Below, in pieces: positions 48,575 to 56,879 of a stretch of 64,000 bases of DNA. The position numbers were made by a program, and so were the translations under genes. The DNA is from Streptomyces sp. AC555_RSS877 (GTDB lineage Bacteria; Actinomycetota; Actinomycetes; Streptomycetales; Streptomycetaceae), in the NCBI RefSeq assembly GCF_019049245.1, contig NZ_JAGMUK010000079.1:207489-271488 (forward strand), read 5' to 3'. The notes under the pieces are model-generated. The model worked only from the letters and a program-made list of their open reading frames with translations. It had not been told where the DNA came from and made no database searches. The first letter of the stretch is position 1. Each line of letters begins with the position of its first letter.

Positions 48575-50314
48575 TCAGGCGGAGACGGTCTCGCCCGGCA
48601 GCGACAGGTCCAGGGCGACCGCGCGCTCGTCGCCCGCGTGGGTCGCCGCGGAGGCGAGCGGGCCGTGTCCGGCGGCTTTGGCTGCCAGGACGTACGGGCC
48701 CTGGGCCGGGACGGCGAGGGTGTAACTGCCGTCCTCGGCGGAGAGGGTCGCGCCGGCCTGGCGGCCGCGGCGGTCGATCAGGGTGACCTTGGCTCGGGCG
48801 ACGGGGGTGCCGGCGGCGTCCAGGACCCGGCCCCGGAAGCCGCGCAGCATTTCCTCGGCGCGTTCGAGCACCGCGTCCTCCTCGCTGCTCGCGCGCAGCT
48901 GCGGCTTGGCCGCCGGGCGGTTGCGGGGCAGGAGGAGCGCCATGACGAGACCGACGGCCACCGCGCCGGTCGCGATCAGGAAGGAGACGCGGAAGCCGTG
49001 CATGGTGGGGATCGCGACGCCGTTCACGTTGTTCGCGGTGTTGGCGAGGACCATGCCGATGACGGCGCTCGACACCGACGTACCGATGGAACGCATCAGC
49101 GTGTTCAGGCCGTTCGCGGCGCCCGTCTCCGACGCCGGGACCGCGCCGACGATCAGCGCGGGCAGCGAGGAGTAGGCGAGGCCGATGCCCGCGCCCAGGA
49201 TGACGGCGATGACGAGGCTCTGCCAGGGGGCGCTCATCAGGCCGAGGCCGGCGCCGTAGCCGATCGCGATGATCAGCATGCCGAGGATCAGGGTGACCTT
49301 GGGGCCGTACTTGGCCGACAGGCGGGCGTAGACGGGGGCCGTGACCATCATGGTCAGGCCGAGGGGTGCGACGAGCAGGCCCGCCACGACCATCGACTGG
49401 CCGAGGCCGTAGCCGGTGGACTTGGGCAGCTGGAGGAGCTGGGGCAGGACCAGCGAGACGACGTAGAACGAGACGCCGACCATGATCGAGGCGAGGTTGG
49501 TGAAGAGCACCGCCGGGCGGGCCGTGGTGCGCAGGTCCACCAGGGGGGCCTTCAGGCGCAGCTCCATCACGCCCCACAGGACGAGCACGACGGCCGAGGC
49601 GGCGAACAGGCCGAGGGTGGTGGCCGAGGTCCAGCCCCAGTCGCTGCCCTTGGTGATGGGCAGGAGGAAGAGGACGAGGCCCGCGGAGAGGCCGATCGCG
49701 CCGAGGACGTCGAAGGTGCCCTTGGCGCGCATCGGGGACTCGGGCACGACGAGGAGGGTGAGCGCGATGGCGAGGGCGCCGAGGCCGGCGGCACCGTAGA
49801 AGAGGGCGTGCCAGTCGGCGTGCTGGGCGACCAGGGCCGCGGCGGGCAGGGCGAGGCCGCCGCCGACGCCGATCGAGGAGCTCATCAGGGCCATCGCCGA
49901 GCCGAGCTTCTCGCGGGGCAGCATGTCGCGCATCAGGCCGATGCCGAGCGGTATCGCGCCCATCGCGAAGCCCTGGAGGGTACGGCCCGCGATCATCGTG
50001 AGCAGGTCGCTGGTGAGGGCGCTGACCAGCGCGCCGACGACCATCACCGAGAGGCTGAAGATCAGCATGCGCCGCTTGCCGTACAGGTCGCCGAGGCGGC
50101 CCATGATCGGGGTGGCGACGGCGCCGGAGAGCAGGGTCGAGGTCAGCACCCAGGTGGCGTTGCTCGGCTCGGTGTCCAGCAGTTGCGGCAGGTCCTTGAT
50201 GACCGGCACGAGCAGGGTCTGCATCACCGCGACCACGATGCCCGCGAAGGCGAGCACCGGGACCACGGCGCCGCTCGCTTTGCGTACGGGCTGGTCGGTC
50301 GACGTGTGCGTCAT
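48575..50314 (-). CDS. DHA2-type MFS exporter with C-terminal carboxypeptidase-regulatory-like domain
   Basis: This 579-residue protein has a 14-helix exporter in residues 1-475 (motif A GRLGDLYGKRRML near residue 75; GRTLQGFAMGAIPLGIG near 110; GAVPASETGAANGLNTLMRSIG near 400). A soluble beta-sandwich tail of about 90 residues follows: RGRVLDAAGTPVARAKVTLIDRRG, then GSYTLAVPAQGPYVLAAKAAGH, a CarboxypepD_reg-like fold. Where the tail lies relative to the membrane decides its role; helix count puts it in the cytosol. GGAGG precedes ATG 50314. Confidence 0.9.
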   Translation of the reverse strand: MTHTSTDQPVRKASGAVVPVLAFAGIVVAVMQTLLVPVIKDLPQLLDTEPSNATWVLTSTLLSGAVATPIMGRLGDLYGKRRMLIFSLSVMVVGALVSALTSDLLTMIAGRTLQGFAMGAIPLGIGLMRDMLPREKLGSAMALMSSSIGVGGGLALPAAALVAQHADWHALFYGAAGLGALAIALTLLVVPESPMRAKGTFDVLGAIGLSAGLVLFLLPITKGSDWGWTSATTLGLFAASAVVLVLWGVMELRLKAPLVDLRTTARPAVLFTNLASIMVGVSFYVVSLVLPQLLQLPKSTGYGLGQSMVVAGLLVAPLGLTMMVTAPVYARLSAKYGPKVTLILGMLIIAIGYGAGLGLMSAPWQSLVIAVILGAGIGLAYSSLPALIVGAVPASETGAANGLNTLMRSIGTSVSSAVIGMVLANTANNVNGVAIPTMHGFRVSFLIATGAVAVGLVMALLLPRNRPAAKPQLRASSEEDAVLERAEEMLRGFRGRVLDAAGTPVARAKVTLIDRRGRQAGATLSAEDGSYTLAVPAQGPYVLAAKAAGHGPLASAATHAGDERAVALDLSLPGETVSA

Positions 50315-50504
50315 GGAGTGGGGCCTCCAGGCCGGTGGTTCGGATGGTCCCGTGCGGGATGCGTGCAGGGTGAACCCCGTGCGCCTGGGCAACTATTCCA
50401 GTGCTTCGGCGTCCTAACGATTTCTTTGTCTTCTCTTGGGACTAGGGGGGACTGGGTGGGACCAGGCCGAAATGCCGATGCAGGGGGAGCGGGTGGTTGA
50501 GAGC

Positions 50505-51932
50505 ATGACAGCCATGCTCGGAGCCGCTGACGTCACCGTGTCCCCTCGCCGTACCGCGCCGCCGACCTGGCTGGTCCTCGCGCTCGCGTGTGCCGGACAG
50601 TTCCTGGTCGTGCTCGACGTGTCCGTCGTGAACGTGGCACTCCCGTCGATGCGGGCCGACCTGGGGCTGAGCCAGCAGGGGCTCCAGTGGGTGGTCAACG
50701 CCTACGCCATCGCCTTCGCCGGGTTCATGCTGCTCGGCGGGCGGGCCGGTGACCTCTACGGCCGCAAGCGGATGTTCCTGGTCGGGCTCGGCCTGTTCAC
50801 CGTGGCCTCGCTGGCCGGCGGACTCGCCCAGGAGGGCTGGCAGCTGCTGGTGGCGCGCGCCGCGCAGGGGCTCGGTGCGGCGGTGCTCGCGCCCTCGACG
50901 CTGACGATCCTCACGTCCGCCGTCCCGGAGGGTGCCGCACGCGCGCGTGCCATCGCGACCTGGACGGCGGTCGGCGCGGTCGGCGGGGCTGCCGGCGGGC
51001 TGGTCGGCGGGGTCCTGGTGGACGTCCTGTCGTGGCGGTGGGTGCTGCTGATCAACGTGCCGGTGGGGGTGGTGGTGCTCCTCGGCTCGGTGGTGTGGCT
51101 GGTCGAGGGAAGGGCGGGGGACGGACGGCGACTCGACCTGCCGGGCGCGCTGCTGGTGACGGCCGGGCTCGCCACCCTGGCGTACGGCATCTCGCAGACC
51201 GAGGCCGAGGGGTGGACGGCGGCGGCCGCCCTGGTACCGCTGCTGGCCGGGCTCGCGCTGATCGGGTGCTTCCTCGCCGTCGAGGCCCGTACGGCGGCAC
51301 CGCTGATGCCGCTCGCACTGCTCAGGGTGCGGGCCGTGGCGTCCGCCAACGTGGCGATGTTCCTGTGCGGCTCCGCCATGTTCTGCATGTGGTTCTTCAT
51401 GACGTTGTACGCGCAGAACGTGCTCGGCTACTCGCCGCTGGACGCCGGTCTCGCGCTGGTGCCGAGCTCCCTCGCCGTGGTCGTCGGCTCCAAGCTCGCG
51501 CCGCGGTTCATGCGGCGGGCCGGGGCGCGTGCCGTGGCGGTGCTCGGGACCCTGGTCGCGGTCGCCGGGTTCGGCTGGCAGTCGACGATGACCGTGGACG
51601 GGGCGTACCTCACCACCATCATGATCCCGGGCATCCTGATGATGCTGGGCGCGGGCCTGGCCGCGACGCCGCTCGCCGCGCTGGCCACGGCGGGGGCGGC
51701 ACCGGGGGAGGCCGGGCTGGTGTCGGGGCTGGTCAACACCTCGCGCACGATGGGCGGTTCGCTGGGCCTCGCGGTCATGTCGACGATCGCGGCGGCCCGC
51801 ACGGCCGGGCGCGGCTCTCCCGAGGCGCTGACGGAGGGGTACGCGCTGGCGTTCCGGGTGGGGACCGGGGTGCTGGCCGGCGGGGTGGTGCTGATGCTGC
51901 TGTGGCTGCCGCGGAGGGCCGCCGCGGAGTGA
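50505..51932 (+). CDS. DHA2-type MFS drug exporter
   Basis: This exporter of about 475 residues and 14 helices has LVVLDVSVVNVALPSMRADLG in TM1, motif A GGRAGDLYGRKRMFLVG near residue 80, ARAAQGLGAAVLAPSTLTIL near 120, and GPxxGG-like GAAGGLVGGVLV near 165. Its close relatives export antibiotics or dyes. The start is uncertain between ATG 50472 and ATG 50505. It is divergent from the other DHA2 exporter by about 190 nt, a common arrangement with a shared promoter region; no regulator gene is adjacent. Confidence 0.9.
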   Translation: MTAMLGAADVTVSPRRTAPPTWLVLALACAGQFLVVLDVSVVNVALPSMRADLGLSQQGLQWVVNAYAIAFAGFMLLGGRAGDLYGRKRMFLVGLGLFTVASLAGGLAQEGWQLLVARAAQGLGAAVLAPSTLTILTSAVPEGAARARAIATWTAVGAVGGAAGGLVGGVLVDVLSWRWVLLINVPVGVVVLLGSVVWLVEGRAGDGRRLDLPGALLVTAGLATLAYGISQTEAEGWTAAAALVPLLAGLALIGCFLAVEARTAAPLMPLALLRVRAVASANVAMFLCGSAMFCMWFFMTLYAQNVLGYSPLDAGLALVPSSLAVVVGSKLAPRFMRRAGARAVAVLGTLVAVAGFGWQSTMTVDGAYLTTIMIPGILMMLGAGLAATPLAALATAGAAPGEAGLVSGLVNTSRTMGGSLGLAVMSTIAAARTAGRGSPEALTEGYALAFRVGTGVLAGGVVLMLLWLPRRAAAE

Positions 51933-52105
51933 GGCCGGGTGGGTGAGGCCGGGTGGGGTGGAAACGGCGAGGGCCGTGGCCTCCACGGCGGTGGTGGAAC
52001 TCGTTGCCGCATAAGCGGATGATCGTTGAAAAACCCGGACGAATTGCCCAGTATCGCCACCATCACCGCGGTTCCACCGTGCAGGACGCTCAGAAGGGCG
52101 GACCC

Positions 52106-53230
52106 ATGACCACCTCAGGTGACCACCGGCGCGGCGGCGAAGTGCCCTGGAGCGCCGAGGAACTGTCCGAGGAGATCTTCCGCGGTCTGCTGTCCACGCT
52201 GGAGATCTTCAACATGTACGTCGGGGTGCGCGCGGGGCTCTACGAGGCGCTGGCGGCCCACGACACACTGACCCCCGACGAGCTGGCCGAGGCCGCCTCG
52301 ATCCATCCGAGATACGCCCGCGAATGGCTGGAGCAGCAGGCCGTGGCCGGGGTGCTGGAAGCGCCGGACCACGCCCAGGAGGGCCAGGGCAGCGACTCCT
52401 ACCACCGGCGCTTCCGGCTGCCGGCCGAGCACCGCCGGGTGCTGACCTCGCCGGACGACCCCCTCTACCTCGCGGCGGGGCCGCTGTTCATGCTCGGCGT
52501 CGCGGAGGCGGTCCCGCATCTGCTGGCCGCGTTCCGGACGGGTGAGGGCGTGCCCTACGCCCGCTACGGTCGCGACACCCGGGAGGGCATCGCCGGCCTG
52601 AACCGGCCGATGTTCCGCAACGACCTCGTACGGTCCTGGCTGCGGGCGATGCCGGACGTGCTGGAGCGGCTCGCCGTGCCCGGCGCCCGGATCGTCGACC
52701 TCGGCTGCGGGGTCGGCTGGTCGACCCTCGCCATGGCGGAGGCGTTCCCCGCCGCCCGCATCACCGGGGTCGACCTGGACCCGGCCTCGATCGAACAGGC
52801 CCTGGGCAACGCGGCAGAGGCGGGGCTCGCCGAGCAGGTGGAGTTCTCCTGCGGCGACGCGGCCCTGCTGGAGTCGTCCGGTGCGGTGGAGCTGGTGACG
52901 GTCTTCGAGGCGCTGCACGACATGGCCGACCCGGTGGCCGCCCTCAAGACGGCCCGCGGGCTGCTGGGCCCGAGCGGTGCCGTGCTGATCGGCGACGAGA
53001 AGGTGGAGGACCGCTTCGCCGCTCCCGGCCCGGAACTGGAGCGGTTCAACTACGCCTTCAGCGTGCTGCACTGTCTGCCCGCGACCCGCGCCGAGAACGC
53101 GCGGGTGGAGGCGGGCACGGTCCTGCGGGCCGACACGGTGGCGGCGTACGCCCGCGAGGCCGGGTACGCCGACTGCGAGGTACTGGACGTCGACCATGAC
53201 CTGTGGCGGTTCTACCGGCTCGGGGGGTGA
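52106..53230 (+). CDS. SAM-dependent methyltransferase with N-terminal winged helix
   Basis: This 374-residue protein has residues 15-100 as a winged-helix dimerisation domain (NMYVGVRAGLYEALAAHDTLTPDELAEAASIHPRYAREWLEQQAVAGVLE). The Rossmann domain has IVDLGCGVGWSTLAMAEAFPAARITGVDLD near residue 198, VTVFEALHDMADPVAALKTARGLL near 265 and GAVLIGDEKVEDRF near 290. The layout matches the Rv2258c-like transcriptional-regulator-type methyltransferases. GAAGGGCGG precedes ATG 52106. Confidence 0.9.
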   Translation: MTTSGDHRRGGEVPWSAEELSEEIFRGLLSTLEIFNMYVGVRAGLYEALAAHDTLTPDELAEAASIHPRYAREWLEQQAVAGVLEAPDHAQEGQGSDSYHRRFRLPAEHRRVLTSPDDPLYLAAGPLFMLGVAEAVPHLLAAFRTGEGVPYARYGRDTREGIAGLNRPMFRNDLVRSWLRAMPDVLERLAVPGARIVDLGCGVGWSTLAMAEAFPAARITGVDLDPASIEQALGNAAEAGLAEQVEFSCGDAALLESSGAVELVTVFEALHDMADPVAALKTARGLLGPSGAVLIGDEKVEDRFAAPGPELERFNYAFSVLHCLPATRAENARVEAGTVLRADTVAAYAREAGYADCEVLDVDHDLWRFYRLGG

Positions 53231-53268
53231 GGCGCCGGGGTGCCGGGGCGGTCGAGGGGAGGGGTCGG

Positions 53269-53318
53269 CGTACCTGTGATGGCAGGGGGCCGCCGTACCG
53301 GTGGCGGCAGGGGGCCGA
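53269..53318. repeat. 25-bp imperfect tandem repeat
   Basis: CGTACC(T/G)GTG(A/G) then (T/C)GGCAGGGGGCCG occurs at 53269 and 53294, just downstream of the methyltransferase gene. Confidence 0.5.
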
Positions 53319-53371
53319 CTCACGCGCAGGCACGACGATCCGGGCGCCGGGGAGGCGCCCACCCGGCCCAC

Positions 53372-53386
53372 CTGACACCCCGTCAG
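53372..53386. promoter_or_regulatory. 15-bp palindrome upstream of hsd4B operon
   Basis: CTGACACCCCGTCAG conforms to CTGAYRNNCCRTCAG, the pattern shared with sites before the P450 (20595) and aldehyde dehydrogenase (33670). It is 145 nt from the hsd4B start and 47 nt upstream of the KstR box. Confidence 0.6.
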
Positions 53387-53433
53387 GAGCCTTCACAACT
53401 GTGGGGCGCTGGGCTATACAGGGGTCGCCGGAC

Positions 53434-53447
53434 TGGAACGCGTTCTA
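53434..53447. promoter_or_regulatory. Perfect KstR operator
   Basis: TGGAACGCGTTCTA matches TnnAACnnGTTnnA at every fixed position and lies 84 nt before the hsd4B start. Confidence 0.8.
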
Positions 53448-53462
53448 GGTCGGCCCCGTGTC

Positions 53463-53504
53463 GACCTCGGTGCGGCCGACGGTGCGGACAGCCGCACCGA
53501 GGTC
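53463..53504 (+). promoter_or_regulatory. 14-bp leader hairpin before hsd4B
   Basis: 53463-53476 pairs perfectly with 53491-53504 around a 14-nt loop, in the presumed 5' leader between the KstR box and the start codon. It could be an attenuator or an mRNA stabiliser. Confidence 0.6.
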
Positions 53505-53531
53505 TCTGAGCCCTCAGGAGCAGGGAGCCCC

Positions 53532-54389
53532 ATGCCCATCGACGCAGCCAAGGCCCTGGCCGCCGAACCCCGTTCCGGCGAGATCGCCTGGACCGCGAAG
53601 GACGTCCAGCTGTATCACCTGGGCATCGGCGCGGGCATCCCCGCCACCGACCCCGACGAGCTGCGCTACACCCTGGAGTCCCGGCTGCACGTCCTGCCGA
53701 GCTTCGCCACCGTCGCGGGCGCCGGCTCGCCCGGGGTGATCAGCGGTCTGTCCATGCCCGGCGTCGACGTCGACCTGGCCCGCGTCCTGCACGGCGGCCA
53801 GAGCCTGGAGATCCACCGCCCCCTGCCGGTCGAGGGCACGGCCACCGCGACCTCCCGCATCGCCGGCGTGTACGACAAGGGGAAGGCGGCCGTCCTCGTG
53901 ATGCGCACCGAGGTCGCCGACGCCGACGGCCCGCTGTGGACCAACGACGCCCAGATCTTCGTCCGCGGAGAAGGCGGCTGGGGCGGCGACCGCGGCCCCT
54001 CGGCCCGCCTCGAACCGATCGACGCCGAGCCCGACCGCGTCGTCGAGCGGCCCGTCCGCGAGGACCAGGCCCTGCTCTACCGCCTCTCCGGCGACCGGAA
54101 CCCGCTGCACGCCGACCCGGAGTTCGCCAAGGTCGCCGGGTTCGAGCGGCCCATCCTGCACGGGCTGTGCACGTACGGCATCACGCTCAAGGCGGTCGTC
54201 GACACGCTGCTCGGCGGGGACGTGACCCGGGTGCGCGGGTACGCCACCCGGTTCGCCGGGGTCGTGTACCCGGGCGAGACCCTGCGCGTGCGCATGTGGC
54301 GGCGGGAGGGGGTCGTGCGGGTCGCCGTGCACGCGGTCGAGCGGGACGACGCCCCGGTCCTCGCCGACACCGTCGTCGAACACTCCTGA
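53532..54389 (+). CDS. hsd4B: MaoC-family enoyl-CoA hydratase, Hsd4B-like
   Basis: This 285-residue double hot-dog hydratase has a first hot-dog that is catalytically reduced. The second carries YRLSGDRNPLHADPEFAKVAGFERPILHGLCTYG near residue 185-218 (hydratase-2 Asp/His motif). The start MPIDAAKAL, WTAKDVQLYHLGIGAG and KGKAAVLV resemble M. tuberculosis Hsd4B (Rv3538), which hydrates a steroid side-chain enoyl-CoA. It heads an operon with ADH and SDR genes behind a perfect KstR box. Steroid specificity is inferred. Confidence 0.92.
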   Translation: MPIDAAKALAAEPRSGEIAWTAKDVQLYHLGIGAGIPATDPDELRYTLESRLHVLPSFATVAGAGSPGVISGLSMPGVDVDLARVLHGGQSLEIHRPLPVEGTATATSRIAGVYDKGKAAVLVMRTEVADADGPLWTNDAQIFVRGEGGWGGDRGPSARLEPIDAEPDRVVERPVREDQALLYRLSGDRNPLHADPEFAKVAGFERPILHGLCTYGITLKAVVDTLLGGDVTRVRGYATRFAGVVYPGETLRVRMWRREGVVRVAVHAVERDDAPVLADTVVEHS

Positions 54390-54457
54390 GCCACCGAGCC
54401 AACGGCCACCGAGCCAACGGGTCACCGAGCCACCAGCCTCTCGAGGGGAGCCGCACC

Positions 54458-55534
54458 ATGCGCGCAGCCGTACTGCACGAGATCGGCCAGGACAAGCTGG
54501 AGGTCCTCGACGACGTCGAGGCGGTGGGCTTCGGCCCCGGCAGGGCGAGGATCCGGGTGCGGGCCACCGGGCTGTGCCACTCGGACCTGTCCGCGATGGG
54601 CGGCGTACTTCCGCAGCCGGCGCCGTTCGTGCCCGGCCACGAGGGCGCCGGGGAAGTCCTTGACGTGGGGGAGGGCGTCAGCCACGTGAAGCCCGGCGAC
54701 CGGGTCGTCGTCTGCTGGCTGCCCGCCTGTGGTGTCTGTCCCGCCTGCAAGCGCGGCCAGACCCAGCTGTGCCTGGCCGGTTTCATGAACGCGGGCACCC
54801 CCAACTTCAGGCGCCCCGGCGGTGACCTCTTCGGCTTCGCCGGCACCGGCACCTTCGCCGAGGAGGTCGTGGTCGACGCCGGCTGTGCGGTGCCGATACC
54901 CGACGACGTGCCCTTCGACATCGCCGCGCTCATCGGCTGCGGGGTCACCACCGGACTGGGGGCGGCGCTCAACACCGCCGACGTGGAGGCGGGTTCGTCG
55001 GTCGCCGTCATCGGCTGCGGCGGGGTCGGCATCTCCGCGATCCAGGGCGCACGCCTCAAGGGTGCCGCAGAGATCGTCGCGGTCGACCCGGTCGGCTCGC
55101 GCCGCGAGTCCGCGCTCCGGTTCGGGGCCACCAGGGCCGTCTCGCCCGACGAACTGGCCGACGCCAAGCAGCAGGTCACCGCCGGTGAGGGCTTCGACTA
55201 CGTCTTCGAGGTCGTCGGCCGCTCCGCCACCGCCCGCACGGCGTACGACACCACGCGGCGCGGCGGCACCCTGGTCGTCGTCGGCGCCGGCGCCATGGAC
55301 GACTACCTCCAGCTCAACATGTTCGAGCTGTTCTTCGACGAGAAGCGGATCCTGCCGTCCATGTACGGCGGCGGGGACGTCCTGCGCTCCTACGAGCGGA
55401 CCATCGCCCTGTGGCGGGCCGGCCGCGTCGACCTGGACGGCCTGATCACCCACCGGGTGCCGCTGAGCGAGATCAACGAAGCGCTCGACCAGATGCGGAC
55501 GGGGACGGCTCTGCGCACCTGCATCGAGATCTGA
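54458..55534 (+). CDS. Zn-dependent alcohol dehydrogenase (MDR family)
   Basis: This 358-residue enzyme binds catalytic zinc through ATGLCHSDLSA (Cys near residue 38), PGHEGAGEV (His near residue 61) and a further Cys in GCGVTTG near residue 162. Structural zinc comes from CGVCPACKRGQTQLC near residue 87. The NAD-binding glycine motif VAVIGCGGVGISAIQG is near residue 178. GAGGGGAGCC precedes ATG 54458, 68 nt after hsd4B; the spacer contains short CACCGAGCCAACGG repeats. It probably oxidises an alcohol intermediate of the same pathway. Confidence 0.93.
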   Translation: MRAAVLHEIGQDKLEVLDDVEAVGFGPGRARIRVRATGLCHSDLSAMGGVLPQPAPFVPGHEGAGEVLDVGEGVSHVKPGDRVVVCWLPACGVCPACKRGQTQLCLAGFMNAGTPNFRRPGGDLFGFAGTGTFAEEVVVDAGCAVPIPDDVPFDIAALIGCGVTTGLGAALNTADVEAGSSVAVIGCGGVGISAIQGARLKGAAEIVAVDPVGSRRESALRFGATRAVSPDELADAKQQVTAGEGFDYVFEVVGRSATARTAYDTTRRGGTLVVVGAGAMDDYLQLNMFELFFDEKRILPSMYGGGDVLRSYERTIALWRAGRVDLDGLITHRVPLSEINEALDQMRTGTALRTCIEI

Positions 55535-55543
55535 GGGACCGGT

Positions 55544-56482
55544 ATGTCACTGCCACTCGAAGGGCTCTGTGCCATCGTCACCGGCGCGGGCCGCGGCCTC
55601 GGCCGGGCCGAGGCGCTGGAACTGGCCCGGCTCGGCGCGGCCGTCGTCGTCAACGACTTCGGGCAGCCCGGCCGGGACGGCTCGGGCGAAGCCTCCACCG
55701 CCCCCGCCGAACAGGTCGCCGCCGAGATACGAGCGGCGGGCGGAAGGGCGCTGGCCCACACCGGGGACGTCTCCGACTTCCGACAGGCCGGTGAACTGGT
55801 CGAGTCGGCGACCGGCGAGTTCGGCCGGCTGGACATCCTGGTCAACAACGCGGGCATCCTGCGCGACCGCATGGTGTTCTCCATGACCGAGGACGAGTGG
55901 GACGCGGTGATCCGCGTCCACCTCAAGGGCCACTTCAACACCACCCACTTCGCGGCCGCGCACTGGCGCGAGCGGTCCAAGGCGGTGGGCGGGCCGGTGT
56001 ACGGGCGGATCGTGAACACGTCGTCGGAGGCGTTCCTGGCCGGGTCCGCCGGCCAGCCCAACTACGCGGCGGCGAAGGGAGGCATCGTCGGGCTCACCAC
56101 GTCGACGGCCCTCGCGCTCGCCAAGTACGGCGTGACCGCCAACGCCATCTGCCCGCGCGCCCGCACCCGGATGACCGAGGACGTCTTCGCCGGGTTCCAG
56201 CAGCCCGCCGACGGCCTGGACCCTCTCGCCCCCGAGCATGTCGCCCCGCTCGTCGGCTACCTGGCCTCGCCCGCCGCCGCACGGGTCAACGGCCAGCTGA
56301 TCGTCGTACACGGCGGCATGGTGGCGATCGTCGAACGGCCGCGCGTACAGGCCAGGTTCGACAGCAAGCAGGACACGTTCACCTACGACGAACTGGACGC
56401 GCTGCTCACCCCGCACTACGCGCAACGGCCACAGGGGGAGACCTTCGCGGCGGCGGAAGTGCTGGGACTGCGGCGCTCGTGA
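55544..56482 (+). CDS. Short-chain dehydrogenase/reductase, 3-hydroxyacyl-CoA dehydrogenase-like
   Basis: This 312-residue SDR has TGAGRGLGRAEAL near residue 13, NDFGQPGRDGSGEAS (an insertion typical of the MFE-2/Hsd4A-type enzymes) near residue 38, NNAG near 102, and the catalytic Tyr-Lys in PNYAAAKGG near 165. The C-terminal 60 residues extend beyond a plain SDR. Next to the Hsd4B-like hydratase it could supply the following beta-oxidation step. It is 9 nt after the ADH gene and is closed by a strong terminator. Confidence 0.92.
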   Translation: MSLPLEGLCAIVTGAGRGLGRAEALELARLGAAVVVNDFGQPGRDGSGEASTAPAEQVAAEIRAAGGRALAHTGDVSDFRQAGELVESATGEFGRLDILVNNAGILRDRMVFSMTEDEWDAVIRVHLKGHFNTTHFAAAHWRERSKAVGGPVYGRIVNTSSEAFLAGSAGQPNYAAAKGGIVGLTTSTALALAKYGVTANAICPRARTRMTEDVFAGFQQPADGLDPLAPEHVAPLVGYLASPAAARVNGQLIVVHGGMVAIVERPRVQARFDSKQDTFTYDELDALLTPHYAQRPQGETFAAAEVLGLRRS

Positions 56483-56549
56483 CGCTGGGCGGGCCGCGTT
56501 GGGCGGTCCACCGGCGTTCAGGCCCCGATGTCCCAGTCGTCATGTAACG

Positions 56550-56587
56550 CGACAGTCCCCGGCATCAGGCGATGCCGGGGACTGTCG
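56550..56587. terminator. 17-bp perfect hairpin terminator
   Basis: 56550-56566 pairs with 56571-56587 around AGGC. It lies between the SDR gene and the convergent 56-residue gene and should stop transcription in both directions. Confidence 0.95.
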
Positions 56588-56613
56588 AAAGAAGCCGAGT
56601 GCCTGAGGCTTCG

Positions 56614-56784
56614 TCAGGCCGCGTGTTCGGTCTGCGTCTGCTCGACCGGCCTGCGGTGACGGCCGCGGGGGGCCGCCTGGCCCGCCTCGCCGTCGTGCTG
56701 CGCCGAAACCGGACCCCGGTGCCGGCCGTGGCCGGTGGACTCCTGGACGTCGGCAGTGTGCTGGTTCGTGCTGGCGTCACTCAT
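56614..56784 (-). CDS. Small hydrophilic hypothetical protein (56 aa)
   Basis: This short gene begins MSDASTNQHTADVQESTGHG and carries an internal GRHRGPV/GRHRRPV repeat. Third positions are almost all G/C, and a terminator follows the stop, both signs of a real gene. No membrane helix or cysteine is present. No family is recognised. The start at ATG 56784 is preceded by a weak GGGGTGAG. Confidence 0.65.
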   Translation of the reverse strand: MSDASTNQHTADVQESTGHGRHRGPVSAQHDGEAGQAAPRGRHRRPVEQTQTEHAA

Positions 56785-56879
56785 CGGAAAACTCACCCCG
56801 TCAACATGATCTTTCAAACAGCCGGGCGAGTTTAACCGGCGGCCCACACCCCGAATCCAGGCGGCCACGCCAACCGGCA

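Noticed and set aside
47753..50500. Plus-strand frame of 915 codons
   Set aside because: It is antisense to the methyltransferase and MFS genes, with Gly/Arg/His/Gln-rich shadow composition.
50315..50504. Regulator site between the two divergent MFS exporters
   Set aside because: No palindrome of useful length was found by eye.
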